The notes under the pieces were generated by a model. The model made no database searches and was not told the DNA's origin. It worked only from the letters and a program-made list of their open reading frames with translations. A stretch of 64,000 nucleotides of DNA from Tricholoma matsutake (lineage: Eukaryota; Basidiomycota; Agaricomycetes; Agaricales; Tricholomataceae): the NCBI GenBank assembly GCA_026075535.2, contig AP026539.1, forward strand, positions 2,232,001-2,296,000, read 5' to 3'. Of the stretch, positions 19,989 to 32,109 are shown one piece after another (the first letter of the stretch is position 1; each line of letters begins with the position of its first letter). The position numbers and the translations under genes are program-made.

Positions 19989-22900
19989 TTGAAACAAAGC
20001 ATATCATCGACTAGCAGCAGGTGGTCATAGCCTTGGATGCTGAGTAAACGGGAAGTGGAAAAAAGACGAGAATTGAGTGTTGAATTGGAACTCATATCAG
20101 ATATATGAGGTGGAAGATTTGTGTTCTGGTGCTCAACGCTCAACGGCATGAAGGGTTTGAACATACTGTAATTGCCCAGTAACAATACCACACAATTATC
20201 ACAAGAAAAACAGAACCTGCTGGTTGCCAAAGAGTCTCGGTAACATCTTGTAGTAGATGCAGGTCCCAAGCTCAATGCATGTTCGCATGAGGTGGGCAAA
20301 CTGTTACAGCATCACAACAAGCAGGACTTCATACTTGCACAAACTTGAGGTAGATGTAGGTCCCAAACTCAATGCATATCAGTGTGAGGCTTGTATATCC
20401 TGGAAATGGCAGAACTACTGTGGCATTCTCCTTGCGGTGCTCAATGCTCAAGGGGTTTGAATGTACTGTAATCGCCAAGGGTAAGAATTATCACAAGAAA
20501 AACAAAACCTGCCTGTCGCCAAAGGGTCTCGATAACACCTTGTAGATGCAGGTCCCAAGCTCAACGTATGTCCACATGAGATTTGCAAACTGTTACAGTG
20601 TCACAACAAGCAGGACTTCATCATGGTTGCAAGAACTTGAGGTGGAAGATTTGTGTTCTGGTGCTCAACGCTCAATGGTGTGAGGGGTTTCAGCATGCTG
20701 TAAGTGCAGGGACTTGGGACAAGAATACGACACAATTGTCGTGAGAAAGACAAGAGTTGCCTGGCACCGAAGGGGATGGATAACAGCTTGTAGATGTTGG
20801 TACCAAACTCAATGCAGATCAGCGTGAGGCTTGCATATTAGGAAGAACTCTACTTGTGGTGCTCAACGCTCAAGGGTGTGAGGGTTTGAGCTTGCTGTAA
20901 CCGCCAGGGCTTGGGGGTGGAAGGACTACACTTGGCAAAACTTTGAATGGAAGCACCATGGTGACGTTCTACTCATGGTGCTCAATGCTCAATGGCACAG
21001 AAGGGGTTTGAATGTACTGTAACCACTGGAACATGAGTATAAGAATGCGATGCAATTATTAGAAGAAAAACAAGACTTGCCTGCTGCCCAAGTCTTGATA
21101 ACAGCAGGTCCCAAACTCAACACGTATAGTGTGATATTTAACAACTGTTGCAGCCTCACAGTAACCAGGACTTCATTGTTTGCATACTTATAAAAACTTG
21201 AGATGGCAGAACTACCGTGACGGTCTACTTGTGGTGCTCAACACTCAATGGCATGAGGGGTTTGAGTGTACTGTAATTACCAAGGGTAAGAATACCACAC
21301 AATTATCACAAGAAACACAAAACCTGCCTGTCACCAAAGGCACCTTGTAGATGCAGGTCCCAAGCTCAACGCACGTCCGCATGAGATTTGCAAACTGTTA
21401 CAGCATCACAACAAGCAGGACTTCATCATGGTTGCAAGAACTTGAGGTGGAAGAATTGTGTTCTGGTGCTCAATGCTCAACGGCGTGAGGGGTTTGAAGG
21501 AGTTGTGACAGCCGTTGCCAGATTGTTGAACACCAAGGGAAACTCAACGCATATCAGCGTGAGGCTTGCATATACTGGAACTGGCAGAACTACCGTGATG
21601 TTCTCCTTGCGGTGCTCAATGCTCAATGGTGTGAGGGGTTTGAACTTTGAAGGAGTTCTGGACAAAACTATACAAATTTGCCCAAGTCTTTAGGGCCGGT
21701 TAGACATCGGATATGCTCATTGACATCACTCATCATCAATCATCAATCATCCCTCCCTCATCCCTCAGTGTTCAACAATCTGGCAATGGCTGTCACAACT
21801 CCTTCAAACCCCTCACACCATTGAGCGTTGAGCACCGCAAGGAGAACGTCACAGTAGTTCTGCCAGTTCCAGTATATGCAAGCCTCATGCTGATATGCAT
21901 TGAGTTTGGGACTACATCTACAAGATGTTATCCATCCCCTTCGGCGCCAGGCAAGTTGTGGCTCACTTTTCAGAGGCTATCCTTTCCCCTTGTTCTTTTC
22001 TACTCTGCGACGACGCTAGTTTACTTTGTTGAATTTGCCTCTGGTTATTAGTGGATGATATCTGCTGGGGGAGATTATCAGCTTTGGTTATGTCTGACTA
22101 CGTGGTAAGTCAGTTTATCTTTGCTCAGCAAGCTGTTTCTCATTATCTCCTCCAGTTTCAATGACTACTATGGATCTGCTCTTGTTTTTCTTGCAAAGAC
22201 TGTCATATTCTTACTCTGAAGTCCCAGCGGTCATAGCACGTGCAAATCCCTCATGCCATTGAGCATTGAGTACTGCAAGTTGAACGTCACAGTGGTACTT
22301 CCAAGTATGCAATGTATGAAGTCCTGCTTAGCTGCAACAATTTGCAAAAACCTCACGCTGATATGCGTTGAGTTTGGGACCTACATCTGCAAGCTGGTAT
22401 CCATCCCCTTTCACGCCAGGCAACCAGTGTTTTTCTTGTGACGATTGTGTCATATTCTCCATGTCATACCCACTGGCGATTTGACTGGCTTTCTAGGTGC
22501 CCTCATTGGCACCTGTTCTTTTCTACTTTTGATGAGTTTGCCTCTTGGTTGCTAGTCTGGTTATCTGCTGGGGGCGATTATTAGTTATGGGTTATGTCTG
22601 ACTATGTGGTAAGTCAGTTCATATTTGCTCAGCAAGCTGTTTCTCATTATCTCCTCCAGGTGCAATGACTGCTATTGATCCCCTTTGGTGGCAGGCAACT
22701 CGTGTTTTTCTTGGGATGATTGTGTTGCATTCCTACTCCCCAGCTCTGGCCATCACAGCATTCTCAAACCCCTCATGCTGTCTGCGTTTATGTCAGGTTT
22801 TTCAACCGAAGATTTCCGAATTCCTACCAACAGATTCAGACAATCACGGGATCAAAACCTTATGCTGATGTGTTGAGTTTAGTGCATTGATCCACAATGT

Positions 22901-25551
22901 TTTTGACTTGCTGTTTACATCTTATATCTCAGTCCCCATCTCACTTGGCATTGGGCACTGTAAGACATATGATGTTGGTGTTGGATGAAGTTTGTTGTGG
23001 CTGAATCAGTGGAGTCCACTGCGCATGGCATGTTAGCGCTCCTGGTGATGCTCAGGTGGCGGAAGCTGAGTGTGTGTGATATATCCTCAGCGTAGAGTAT
23101 GCCGGTGCACGCCTCTGCGTAGAGTCCTACTGCATACCTATTGACTTCCACTTCCATCCCAGTCTGAACCTGAATGCAGTGCTGCTGGGGTTGAGGAGGA
23201 GCTCCAGCTACTAAGGTGGCTGCAAATTGTTATCAAGACATAGATGTTGTTGGAGACAATGATATCATTTACCACAAGAAGGTCAATACAGAGTAAGACG
23301 ACAAGGAAGTGGGTTCTGACACAGGCATTCTTTTGCTACTTTGCCCATGATGGCAAACAAAATTGACACCCTATGTACTCCTCCCTCTCTATGTTGTCTA
23401 TGGTGGAGATACCGGGTCACAGTGACTCTCAACCTTGTCTTCCATCCGCAGGAGAGAGGGAGGATGTATGACATGCATAGGCCACCTACCATAGCCATTA
23501 ATCAGATCCTAGATGCTAATCATACTTCTTCGGTAGGAGGATAACAGAGCAATCCAATTTCATCTGCACCTGCCACTGCCACTCTAACATCCACTATAAG
23601 AATATTCCCTATGCGGAGGCAGCAGATGTCATTCCTGACTTTCACCATCAGGGATGCAGACAGGCAGCCACTCACAGGAGAGTCAGTTTCTAGTCTTGAG
23701 GTTCATAGAGAATGATGCGGTGGTTCTTAAAGAGTGGGATAAGTGTGACCATGAAGCAGAATGCACATTGGAATGCTCTGCTACTTCATCATTACCAACA
23801 GGTACATTCTGTCCCTCCAAACTAACCGCGCTATCGCATTCAAGGGCCATACCACCACTACGGTCTTCACCACCACCATATTTTGTACCATCACTGGACC
23901 CAACATTGGGACTTCCCAAAAGGCTCAACAGCCTCTGTCTATGATAGCACTAACTAACACTCAACGGAGAATATTTATCTGTCTCCCTCAAGCCACTGGA
24001 AAGTTGACAAATAAAATGCTGTGTCCCATGACTCGTACACTGGTGTCACCCATGTCTATGCTCGCCAAATTGTTGATGGCCTTGAGGTCACTGACAGTGT
24101 TTGCAAATCTCACACAGACATGCATTGAGCTTGGGACCTGCATCTACGAGGTTATCGAGACCCTTTGGCGACAGGCAGGTCTTGTTTTTCTTGTGATAAG
24201 TGTGTGGTATTCTTGCCCTCGGCGGTTACAGTACATTCAAACCCCTCACGCCGTTGAGCATTGAGCACCACATGGAGAACATCATGGTAGTTCTGCCATT
24301 TCCAGTTCTTTCCATTATGCAAGCCTCATGCTGATATGCATTGAGTATGGGTATATCTCCAAGCTGTTATCCATCCCCTTCGGCGCCAGGCAACTCTTCA
24401 TTTCAAGTTCTTCAACCTGCAACTTCATTCTTACTTGATGTGCTCAAGGACAACAAGTCTGAGCAAGGACACTTGCAAACACATTTACTGGAGATGAACC
24501 TTGTCCATGCTGCTCAGGTTGCCAACACTATTCTTGGGAATGAGATGTTCACACATTATGACCAACCTCAGATTGCCAACCTTTGCGAGACAGCTGGTTG
24601 AAACCCCTCACACCATTGAGCATTGAGCACTTGAATGTCATGCTAGTTCCATTGGTTACTGTGAGACTGCAACAGTTGTTACTTATCACGCTATATGCAT
24701 TGAGTTTGGGACCGACATCTACAAGCTGTTATCCATCCCTTTTGGCACCAGGCAACCCTAAGTCCAGGTGGTTACAACACGCTGAACCCTCATGCCATGG
24801 AGCATTGAGCACCGCATGTACAATGTCATGGTAGTTCTGCCATTTCATGCCTCACGTTGATATGTGTTGAGTTTGGTGGGACCTTCATCTACAAGCTGTT
24901 ATCCATTCCCTTCGGCACCAGGCAATTCTTCATTTTCAAGTTCTTCCAAGTAGTAGCCGACCAGTTACATACAAAATACAACTGCAAATTTTACTGATAA
25001 GACCAAGCTGCTGGATGTTATTGCATGAGTGACCCTCTGAGCATCCATCATGCCCATACCCATTGAGTGAGTCCCCATGGGAGTCACTCATTGCGCAATC
25101 ATCGACGCAATGAGTGGGGCAGTTGATGTATCTTTTCGTGTTTCCCATGGAAAAATGTTACGTGTTTTCTCGATTCGTGTTTCTCCAGGAAACACATGTA
25201 ATGTTTCCGAAGCGTATTTCTGATACATAAACTATAAGGTTTTTCAACAGACACATGCATGGATCCTTGATACATTTATTTCTTAGGAACATGGTAAGAA
25301 AAATGTAACAAATTTTTAAAGTAAACAATATGGAAACACTTTCCATTTTTTCTACCTGTTTCTTAGAGAAAAATTCTTGGATAAATGTCTGATTTTTTAA
25401 ATTAAAACAGCTGACAAACATGATTTATGTTTTTAAGATTTCACCTGTGAATACTTTCTACATATTTCTCATGGAAACATGGATCAGAAATCTCAAAACA
25501 CACATCCTGATCCATGTTTCCAGAGGAAACAGCACCCAGCCCCAGCAGTGA
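19989..25551 (-). repeat. Right arm of giant inverted repeat (5,563 bp)
   Basis: This is the reverse complement of 8571-14133 with constant coordinate sum 34122. All mirrored ORFs in the two arms translate identically. It contains a forward satellite array from 19989 to about 21665, a junction at about 21666-21772, a reverse array to about 24930, and the mirrored palindrome cluster at 25141-25530. Its outer end touches the start of a DDE transposase pseudogene. Confidence 0.95.
25141..25530. repeat. Cluster of GTTTCC-N3-GGAAAC palindromes (right arm end)
   Basis: This is the mirror of 8592-8981 in the other arm, with the same five or six short inverted repeats. Confidence 0.65.
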
Positions 25552-25559
25552 CATAAGGG

Positions 25560-25806
25560 CACGGTGCAAAAGTGGCTTGCATGAGATAAGAAGGGTTGGT
25601 CAGAGAATATGGTCAAGAATGTTGAACGTCATTCAGCTCTTCATGGAATGGGCTGAGTGGGATTCCTGACACCATACCCCGAAATGGTGGAAGAGATTAA
25701 AAAGGAATTGCTGGAAATTTGTACATTGGGAATTGAAGTCAGTCAGCTCTTGGGTCAATCTGTCATGATAGCAATCATTCAAACATGCCAACCTGAGAGC
25801 TCTTTA
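25560..25806 (+). pseudogene. DDE transposase pseudogene, N-terminal part
   Basis: Coding-like residues GTVQKWL, then VKNVERHSALHGMG and PYPEMVEEIKKELLEI, then QTCQPE, match the HTH-to-linker part of pogo/CENP-B-type transposases. Stop codons interrupt it near 25590 and 25635. It ends where a TIR element has inserted at a TA dinucleotide (25805-25806) and resumes at 28158. The function, when intact, was cut-and-paste transposition. Family assignment rests on the downstream DDE blocks. Confidence 0.65.
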
Positions 25807-26104
25807 CATTGCCCCACATATTCCTGGTTATCCCTGCCACAGCCATTGTTCACCAAATGTTGCATTCCTGGCTGTTTTTCCTCCAGTGGGATTCCTGGTT
25901 CAGTCCTGGTATATTCCTGGTAAATCAGGCTCTTGGACTCTCAGGAATCTGGGGGGACTGACCAGGAATCCTGTAGGACTCTATAAGAGTAACCAGGACT
26001 CTGTAGGACTCATCAGGACTCACAAGGACTCACAAGGACTCACCAGGAATCCAGTAGGATTGAACCAGGAGTCCTTACTACTACTAAGTAATAAAATAAA
26101 TAAC

Positions 26105-26183
26105 ATGAGCTGGAATTGAACCCTAGGCATGAGACAACAACATTTTAGCATAGCCAATATAACCACTACACCACAAAGACTTA
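26105..26183 (-). pseudogene. tRNA-like sequence, outward facing (left)
   Basis: The minus strand has an A-box match TGGTGTAGTGG and, 43 nt further, a B-box-like GGTTCAATTCC. The T-arm can partly pair. The 5' and 3' acceptor ends do not pair, so this is a tRNA-derived remnant or SINE head and not a working tRNA. It lies about 300 bp inside the left TIR. Confidence 0.5.
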
Positions 26184-26404
26184 TGAGGTATGTCCACTTA
26201 CTGCTCTAGGTACCATTGGGGGGGCTGTGCATGACAAAGCACACAGCCACATATCAACATTGCCAGCTCATCATCCACACTCTCGACGATGACGCCACCT
26301 CCCTTCCACTGCCTCCCCTCCATCAACACCTGTTGCCACTGCTCCTATGGCCACCACCACCTCGTCTAATGCTGCCAACAGCTGCATTTGAACCACCTCG
26401 GGCC

Positions 26405-27365
26405 CAAACAACGACAGATGTCATTTGGGGCCCAGGTAATGTTTTTTACTTTTTTTGTATTGAACTAACTAATATTTTCTTTCCTTCTTTAGGTTCTAAC
26501 TATATCATGACAACAAGACGACACCAAACAACAAAAAGGCCGTAAGGAAATGGGCCCAAACAACGTACATCGTCATTTGGGCCCCAGGTAATTTTTTTTT
26601 TTGTTTGTTTCATTCTTTTTTGATTAATATTAGTTTTCTTTTGAATTTTTATAGTTTCTCGTTGTATGATGCGACCCACCACCACCACCACACCCTCCAC
26701 TGCCATGAGCAGCTGCTCGCGGGGTGGAAATGGGGAGCAACGATGAGGACCATGGAGACGGAGACGAGGAGCTGCAAACGATGAGAGCAGCAGAGTGGCA
26801 AGGCCCAAAATGATGAGAGCAGCAGGGTGGCAAGACAAGGATGGGAGGACAACGGACGACCACAAATACAACAGGACAGGGAGGACAACGGACAACAAGC
26901 ATGACCCAGCACCCAGCACCACTGCTGTGAGCAACTGCTTGCAGGGTGGAAGGAGGGGTGTGAGGACAGAGATGACCACGCAACGACGATAGGACACCAG
27001 CACCAGGGAATGCCCAAGAGACGTTGACAATGAGACTGGATGGGCCCTACATAATTTGTTTTTGTTTGCTGTTTGTTTTTATAAACTAACTAACTCATTT
27101 CATTGGTTTTATAGGTTCTACTCTACTGGTAATGATGGCTGGACATGAGACAACCCAACACACCCACCCCATGCCTGCGAGCCCCTGATCGTAGGGTGGA
27201 TCGTGAGTGTGTGCAGTCGACAACAATGACAATGCTACCACCTACCAGCACCAGAACCCCAAGAAGGCAAAGCATGGCTGCCAACCACAATGGACGACAA
27301 CAACAGGGCCAACAACACACCACCCACCTCCAGCCCCATGAGCCACTGCTCATGGGGTGGATTGC
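26405..27365 (+). repeat. Repeated modules with intron-like spacers and GAGC..GCTC words
   Basis: GGGCCCAAACAACG...TCATTTGGGGCCCAGGTAAT-like blocks (near 26400 and 26550) are each followed by a T-rich stretch that ends in TAG. This looks like a GT..AG intron, but I see no open exon. A word of the form GAGCNNCTGCTCNNNGGGTGGA recurs near 26706, 26930, 27179 and 27340, and again at 37838 in another locus. The short ORFs here are low complexity. Confidence 0.6.
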
Positions 27366-27556
27366 AGGTGGAATGGCGATGACGGCCACCACCACACAGC
27401 AGGAGATGGCCACAATGGCAATGATGACCAGGAAGGGCATGGCGACCAGGAGCAGCATGGAAGTGACACCCAGGATGGCAACGACAAGGACAGCGACAAC
27501 AAAGGCCCAGCACCCAGGATGACAGGGACAGGACAACAGGCATGACTCACCAGGCC

Positions 27557-27797
27557 ACCCCCGCATTTTGTGTGGGGCAGTTTTTTTCATTTTTTGTTTA
27601 TGGTAATACCTTCCCCCTCGCCTGCATTTTACATGGGTGAGGTTTTTCTTTATAATTGTAGTGTTCCCCTCGCGTCGAATGCGAGGGGAGATTAGTTTTA
27701 TATGTATATATTTATGGGACTCCCCCTCACACCTTGTGTGGGGGAGGTTTTTTTTTTATGTAATTAATGGTGTATCCCTCGTGTCCAATGCGAGGGA
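27557..27797. repeat. Array of five GC-rich hairpins separated by T-rich spacers
   Basis: Five consecutive hairpins repeat every ~55 bp: about 27557-27577, 27613-27642, 27666-27688 (CCCCTCGC and GCGAGGGG, a perfect 8-bp stem), 27722-27744 and 27776-27796 (CCCTCG/CGAGGG). Each is followed by a T- or AT-rich run. The stems differ, but the CCCC(C)TC...GAGGGG theme is shared. Confidence 0.8.
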
Positions 27798-27904
27798 TGT
27801 AGTTAATAAATTTTATTTGATCTTAATTGTGAGCTTTGAGAGAGAAATAGCTAAGTTTGAGTTTGAGGGTATAAATACACTTTTACATTACAGCTAATAA
27901 TTCT

Positions 27905-27985
27905 CCTGTGTCTCAACTGGTTAAGCACTTGTTTGGTTTGTCATGTGATTCTTGATCATGAGTTCTAGAGTTCAATCCCTGCTCT
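27905..27985 (+). pseudogene. tRNA-like sequence, outward facing (right)
   Basis: The plus strand has an A-box-like TGTCTCAACTGGTTAAGC and a B-box-like AGTTCAATCCC. Its 3' part (TTCAAT, then GCTC and a T-rich tail) resembles the minus-strand tRNA-like copy at 26105-26183. Both face the ends of the same element. Confidence 0.45.
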
Positions 27986-28157
27986 GAACAAGTTTATTTT
28001 GTAGGTACTTTGTGAAATTCATGAAGTCCGAAACTTGTAAGATATCTCAAATTGACTTTCTATTATGGTATGACTTTAGGGTACCGAGTCTCACTGGATT
28101 CCTGGTGAGTCCTGGTGAGTCCTACTGGATTCCTCCAGGACTATGTGGGGCAGTGTA

Positions 28158-28690
28158 AAGTTCAGCACCCTGATCTGCTGCAAAAATTCAAGGTTTCAGA
28201 ATTCTATGTTGGGCAATTTTTTGAGACTGTAATGAAATGGTCTGTCCAAGCTGGAACTATGGCTGCTGCTCAGTTACTGGATGATTGGAAGATACTATAT
28301 GAATGTATATGTCATTGAATAGTGTACCTGGTGAAGGAGTATGACATACCAGCATGGCTCATTATCAACTTTGATCAAACAGGGCCTCTACTTCTCACTA
28401 GCAAAAACAAGACATATGACCAGCAAGGGGCAAAGGATGTGAAAATTGCTGGAAAAGGAGAAAAATGGGCTTACACGCTATGCATTGCCAGCACACCAGC
28501 TGGTGACTTTCTTCCTTTCCAGCTCATTTGGGCCAGAAAGACATCTAGATCTCTTCCAAAGGGCCCTGAGGTCACCTAGGCCACAGAACATGGTTTTGTT
28601 TTCACATTTGCTAACAGTGGAAAGCAAACAAGCCACTTCAGCACACTTCACTCAATGAAAATCTATGTCCTTCAGCCTTATGTCAAATCT
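28158..28690 (+). pseudogene. DDE transposase pseudogene, central part
   Basis: The frame resumes with VQHPDLLQKFKVSEFYVGQF, then AQLLDDWKILYECI, a TGA at 28316-28318, and EYDIPAWLIINFDQTGPLLL. The D of NFDQTG fits the first catalytic Asp of the DDE_1 superfamily. Next come GKGEKWAYTLCIASTPAGDF and LPFQLIWARKT, then after a stop HFSTLHSMKIYVLQPYVKSV. The frame then meets a second insertion at about 28690. Confidence 0.8.
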
Positions 28691-30088
28691 GTTGATAGGT
28701 CCACCTTGTCATTCAAGCTCAGAAAACACATCTACGATGGTCGTCAAAGCTCTACAAACCCATACAAACCCCTCCCAAGCTCTACAAACCTCTACAAACC
28801 TCTACAAAGTCATGAGAATGCTTCAAAATTCTTTGCAACACTTCGAAACTCTTTGCGACACCTCCAAATTATTTGTATGCCTTCAGCTGCCATAATACAA
28901 TTCCCCCAACCTTCATACAGCTCAGTACATACACCTGTAACATCGTCAATGAGTTCTGAACCAATATCGAGCAATATTGCAGCAATATCAGCCTTTGAAC
29001 AAGTCCGATATTTCCTTGACCAACTTCAAAAATCATCGAACATTGAAAATTGACATCGGACACTATATTGCTATCCGAATAATTATCGCACACATGCCAG
29101 ACATATTCCCTACCATTGTCAAACAATATCGCACCAATATTGGGCCATGAACAAAGTCCAATGAATCTTCAAAAATCTTCAAAAAACATCGAACCTCAAA
29201 AACCATTGTCGGACACAGTATTTCCTGTTCAAACGATTTTCAGATGCATGCTGGACACATGGGACACTATATCGAGTATATTGAACACATTTCAACTGCA
29301 TGTGCATGCATACAATCCGCTCAAAGCAGTTTCCGATCTTTTATTCAATTTATAACAAGGACAGTCTGGTTTTAGCTATTCTTTCTTATTATTTCTTCAT
29401 CGTGTGTTATATTCACCCCTTCTAGGCTCACTTTATTGTTCTGATATACTTATATTGTCTTTTGCCTCAAGTTTTCCACATGTTTGCCTCATGTTCTCTA
29501 GCCTTTTTAGGTAGTTTCTTTATTTTATATAAAAAGATGTACTAGATACAAAGAAAAACAAGAAAGTCGTTGTCTTCCTCCCAGATCACAGTGATTTGAG
29601 AGTACAGTTTAGTATTATTCAGTCCAAAGTTTGGTGTTTTATGCTAAACTTCCTCAAAATTCCTTGCATTACACTATTTTCACTCTTGCTTCCCTCGATT
29701 AGCCTTATCTTCACTTCTACTTCTCATCTAGTTCCCCAATCTTGCATCCAAACATATCTGCACACTCAAAATTCCTCGAAACATCTTCGAAAAATATTGC
29801 AACATCTCAAAAAGCATTGCAACATCTATCATCAAAAATCATCGCAACACCTCAAAAATCATCGCAACATCTTGCACATCATCGTAACCCCTCGAAAATC
29901 ATTGCAAGTCCTCAAAACACATTCTTTTAGCCTTGAACTGCTTCAACAAGCAGTTGTTTTATGACTATTTGATGGTCAGTCTGACAGGTGACATCTAAAG
30001 GGCCTCGCATCCTTCCTCTGACTCGTGTTATACCATCTGAAGCCTTTTTGTGGGTTTTGTTTGGGTTTCTGGGTTGAGCATCATCACT
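28691..30088. other. 1.4-kb insertion in the transposase pseudogene
   Basis: The transposase reads PYVKSV on the left and VIEEMGLPQ on the right, which would join naturally, so this segment is an insertion. Edges are approximate; TTGA words lie near both edges and could be a target duplication. The content is AT-rich with CTACAAACC-like repeats at about 28750-28810 and ATCGCAACA-like repeats at about 29770-29930. No gene was recognised. Confidence 0.6.
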
Positions 30089-30892
30089 GTGATTGAGGAA
30101 ATGGGTCTACCACAGTCTCAGAAAGCACTGTTCTATATTGACATCTATCCTGTTCACTCTGGGCTACCATTCCAAACCTTTTTCTTCAAAGAGGCACCAA
30201 ATATCTTCCTCTTGTTTGCTCCAGGAAACTCCACATCCATGTTTCAGCCGGCTGATGTTTGCCTGAATCGAATCATCAAACATTTCATGCAACAAGAGGT
30301 CCTTGAGTACCTTGTGAAAAGTCATTGAGATCAGATCAAGAAGGGTCAATTAGCCAAACAAGTCAAATTCACTTCATCACTACCAGCACTTTGGGATGCA
30401 ACTGTACAACCTCTGATCAAGCTCTATGATTATGTCCAAAGTTACAAAGGTTCTATGACTATCAAGCAGGCTTAGGAGAGATGTTGGCTAAGCAAGGACC
30501 TTAACCTTGGGGAAAAGTGTCTCGTTGATTGCAAGACTTGAGAGTTGAACTGCCAATATTTGAAGCAAGATGCAACACTTAGAAAGGAAATTGAGGACAA
30601 AATTGGGATGGGACTGGAACTCAATGATGTTGTTGATCATGATGATGCCAATGCCATCAATGGTGTTGACTCTGAAGATTATGATGATCCAACCACTACC
30701 AGTGATGTAGATGATGACATGAGTGTCCCTCTTCCGGTGGTGGTTTGTGCAACCCTTGGACTCAGAGTTGATGGACATGCCAACTCAACACATGAAGTCT
30801 TGCAGTTTATTGTTAATTCAGAAGCCATTGAGCAAGATAGTGAACATCATATTTCCATCACTAGCAATACAGAGAATGTTTGGGCATTTTGA
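30089..30892 (+). pseudogene. DDE transposase pseudogene, C-terminal part
   Basis: The frame reads EEMGLPQSQKALFYIDIYPV, then HSGLPFQTFF, LLFAPGNSTSMFQPADVCLN and RIIKHFMQQEVLEYLV. The Asp in YIDIYPVH and the Asp in QPADV fit the second and third catalytic positions of this superfamily. A TGA at about 30326 and further stops near 30475 and 30540 break the frame. The acidic tail (30545-30892) looks like the normal end of such proteins. Confidence 0.75.
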
Positions 30893-32101
30893 GATGGAGA
30901 TGGGTGTGCATGGCCAGGATGGGTGTGCAAACCACTATTTAAAATATCAAAAGTTAGCGACTCAGCTGTTGTTACATGTTATGCACTGGTAATTAGGCAC
31001 CTTTTTTTCCCCATGTTACACATTATGGTTGCTACCATACAATCAGTTACTGTATTTCAGAACATACAGTCAGAAAGCATCCAGGAGTGGGGCAACAAAC
31101 AGAGCCATTTCTGGAAGCTCTTCTTCACTGAGGCTTGCCTGGCACACACATTGATTCAGTAAATGGTGTAACAGATTCCACTGCTGGCACCATAACAGAA
31201 CTGAACAAAGTCAACTTATTAATGTAAGCAAGAAAAAGGCAAACATACATGGGCGCAATTTGTTCCAATGTGGATAGGGCCACTGTAGGCTCAGAAGGGC
31301 AACATGGTTCAGCTCTGCAAGAACATGTAATTGCACCAAAAAAAAATACCCAATCACTTAGTTTGCATGGTAGCTGCATCACTCACTTTCGCCTTCTCAG
31401 TCTTAATGATAACCCTTCTGAGATGGACTAAGAGTATGTAGAACATGAGGAAGCTGAGGACACAACATACTTTGGATGAGCATCTTTTTTGTTGGCCCTG
31501 TATGGGAATTTAGAAGGCAAGCAAGTAAGCATGAGATAAACCATATACACCCACATTCAGGGCTGAGCTGTGGCAGACAGATATACACAGAATTTTTTGA
31601 GGAAGGCTTTGTAGGCATTTGTAAACAGAGATTGAGTACAGAGAACAATGGGGAGTGTTGAAACCGAAGTTGAGATTTGAAACCCCCAAAGTTCAACATT
31701 TTATGTGCTGATATTGTCTCATGGTTGACAGCAACATGAGGCATCTGCAACAATGATAGAAGACAGAACCCTGTCAGTCAATAAGATACTGAAAAGCAGG
31801 GTGACAACAGATAAGGAACAATCCACAGTGTAAAAAGTTAGGACATCCATACATATGCCAAATTAGAGAATGGTGGAGCCAGATATATGTTGATGCAATG
31901 CAGGAATACCAGCACAACATTCTTGACATCAACAGCAGGTGGTCCATCAGGTGGGCAACACAGGCAACAAACACTAGAAAGCAATATATCAAGGAAGCAC
32001 TGTTGATAAGAAGTTCATTCATCTGTGCTGCATTGCAACCACCAGGTATTAAGGAATTGAATGCAGCACTACAAGTTGTAAATCTGGCGAACTCATGAGC
32101 A
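30893..32101. other. No gene recognised
   Basis: Several 60-115-codon ORFs occur on both strands, but none has recognisable motifs. The 31898-32098 plus-strand ORF (QEYQHNILDINSRWSIRWAT) looks protein-like and could belong to the decayed gene further downstream. Confidence 0.35.
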
Positions 32102-32109
32102 ATAGGAAG

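Larger units (their letters stand above)
25807..28155. mobile_element. 2.35-kb TA-flanked TIR element (non-autonomous, Tc1/mariner-pogo type)
   Basis: The ends are CATTGCCCC...GGGGCAGTG with 21-bp imperfect terminal inverted repeats at 25807-25827 and 28135-28155 (two mismatches). TA lies on both sides (25805-25806 and 28156-28157), as expected for a TA target duplication. Just inside each end are several copies of AGGACTCACC/GGTGAGTCCT-like words and CAGGAATCCAGTAGGA. The interior holds two tRNA-like stretches facing outward, intron-like modules and a tandem hairpin array, but no transposase. It interrupts the transposase pseudogene. Confidence 0.85.

Noticed and set aside
26105..26183. A functional tRNA gene
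   Set aside because: The A and B boxes are present, but the acceptor ends do not pair and the D and anticodon stems are weak.
26500..27030. Long low-complexity ORFs at 26.5-27.6 kb as genes
   Set aside because: They are strand-overlapping ORFs in simple-sequence DNA with no recognisable domains.
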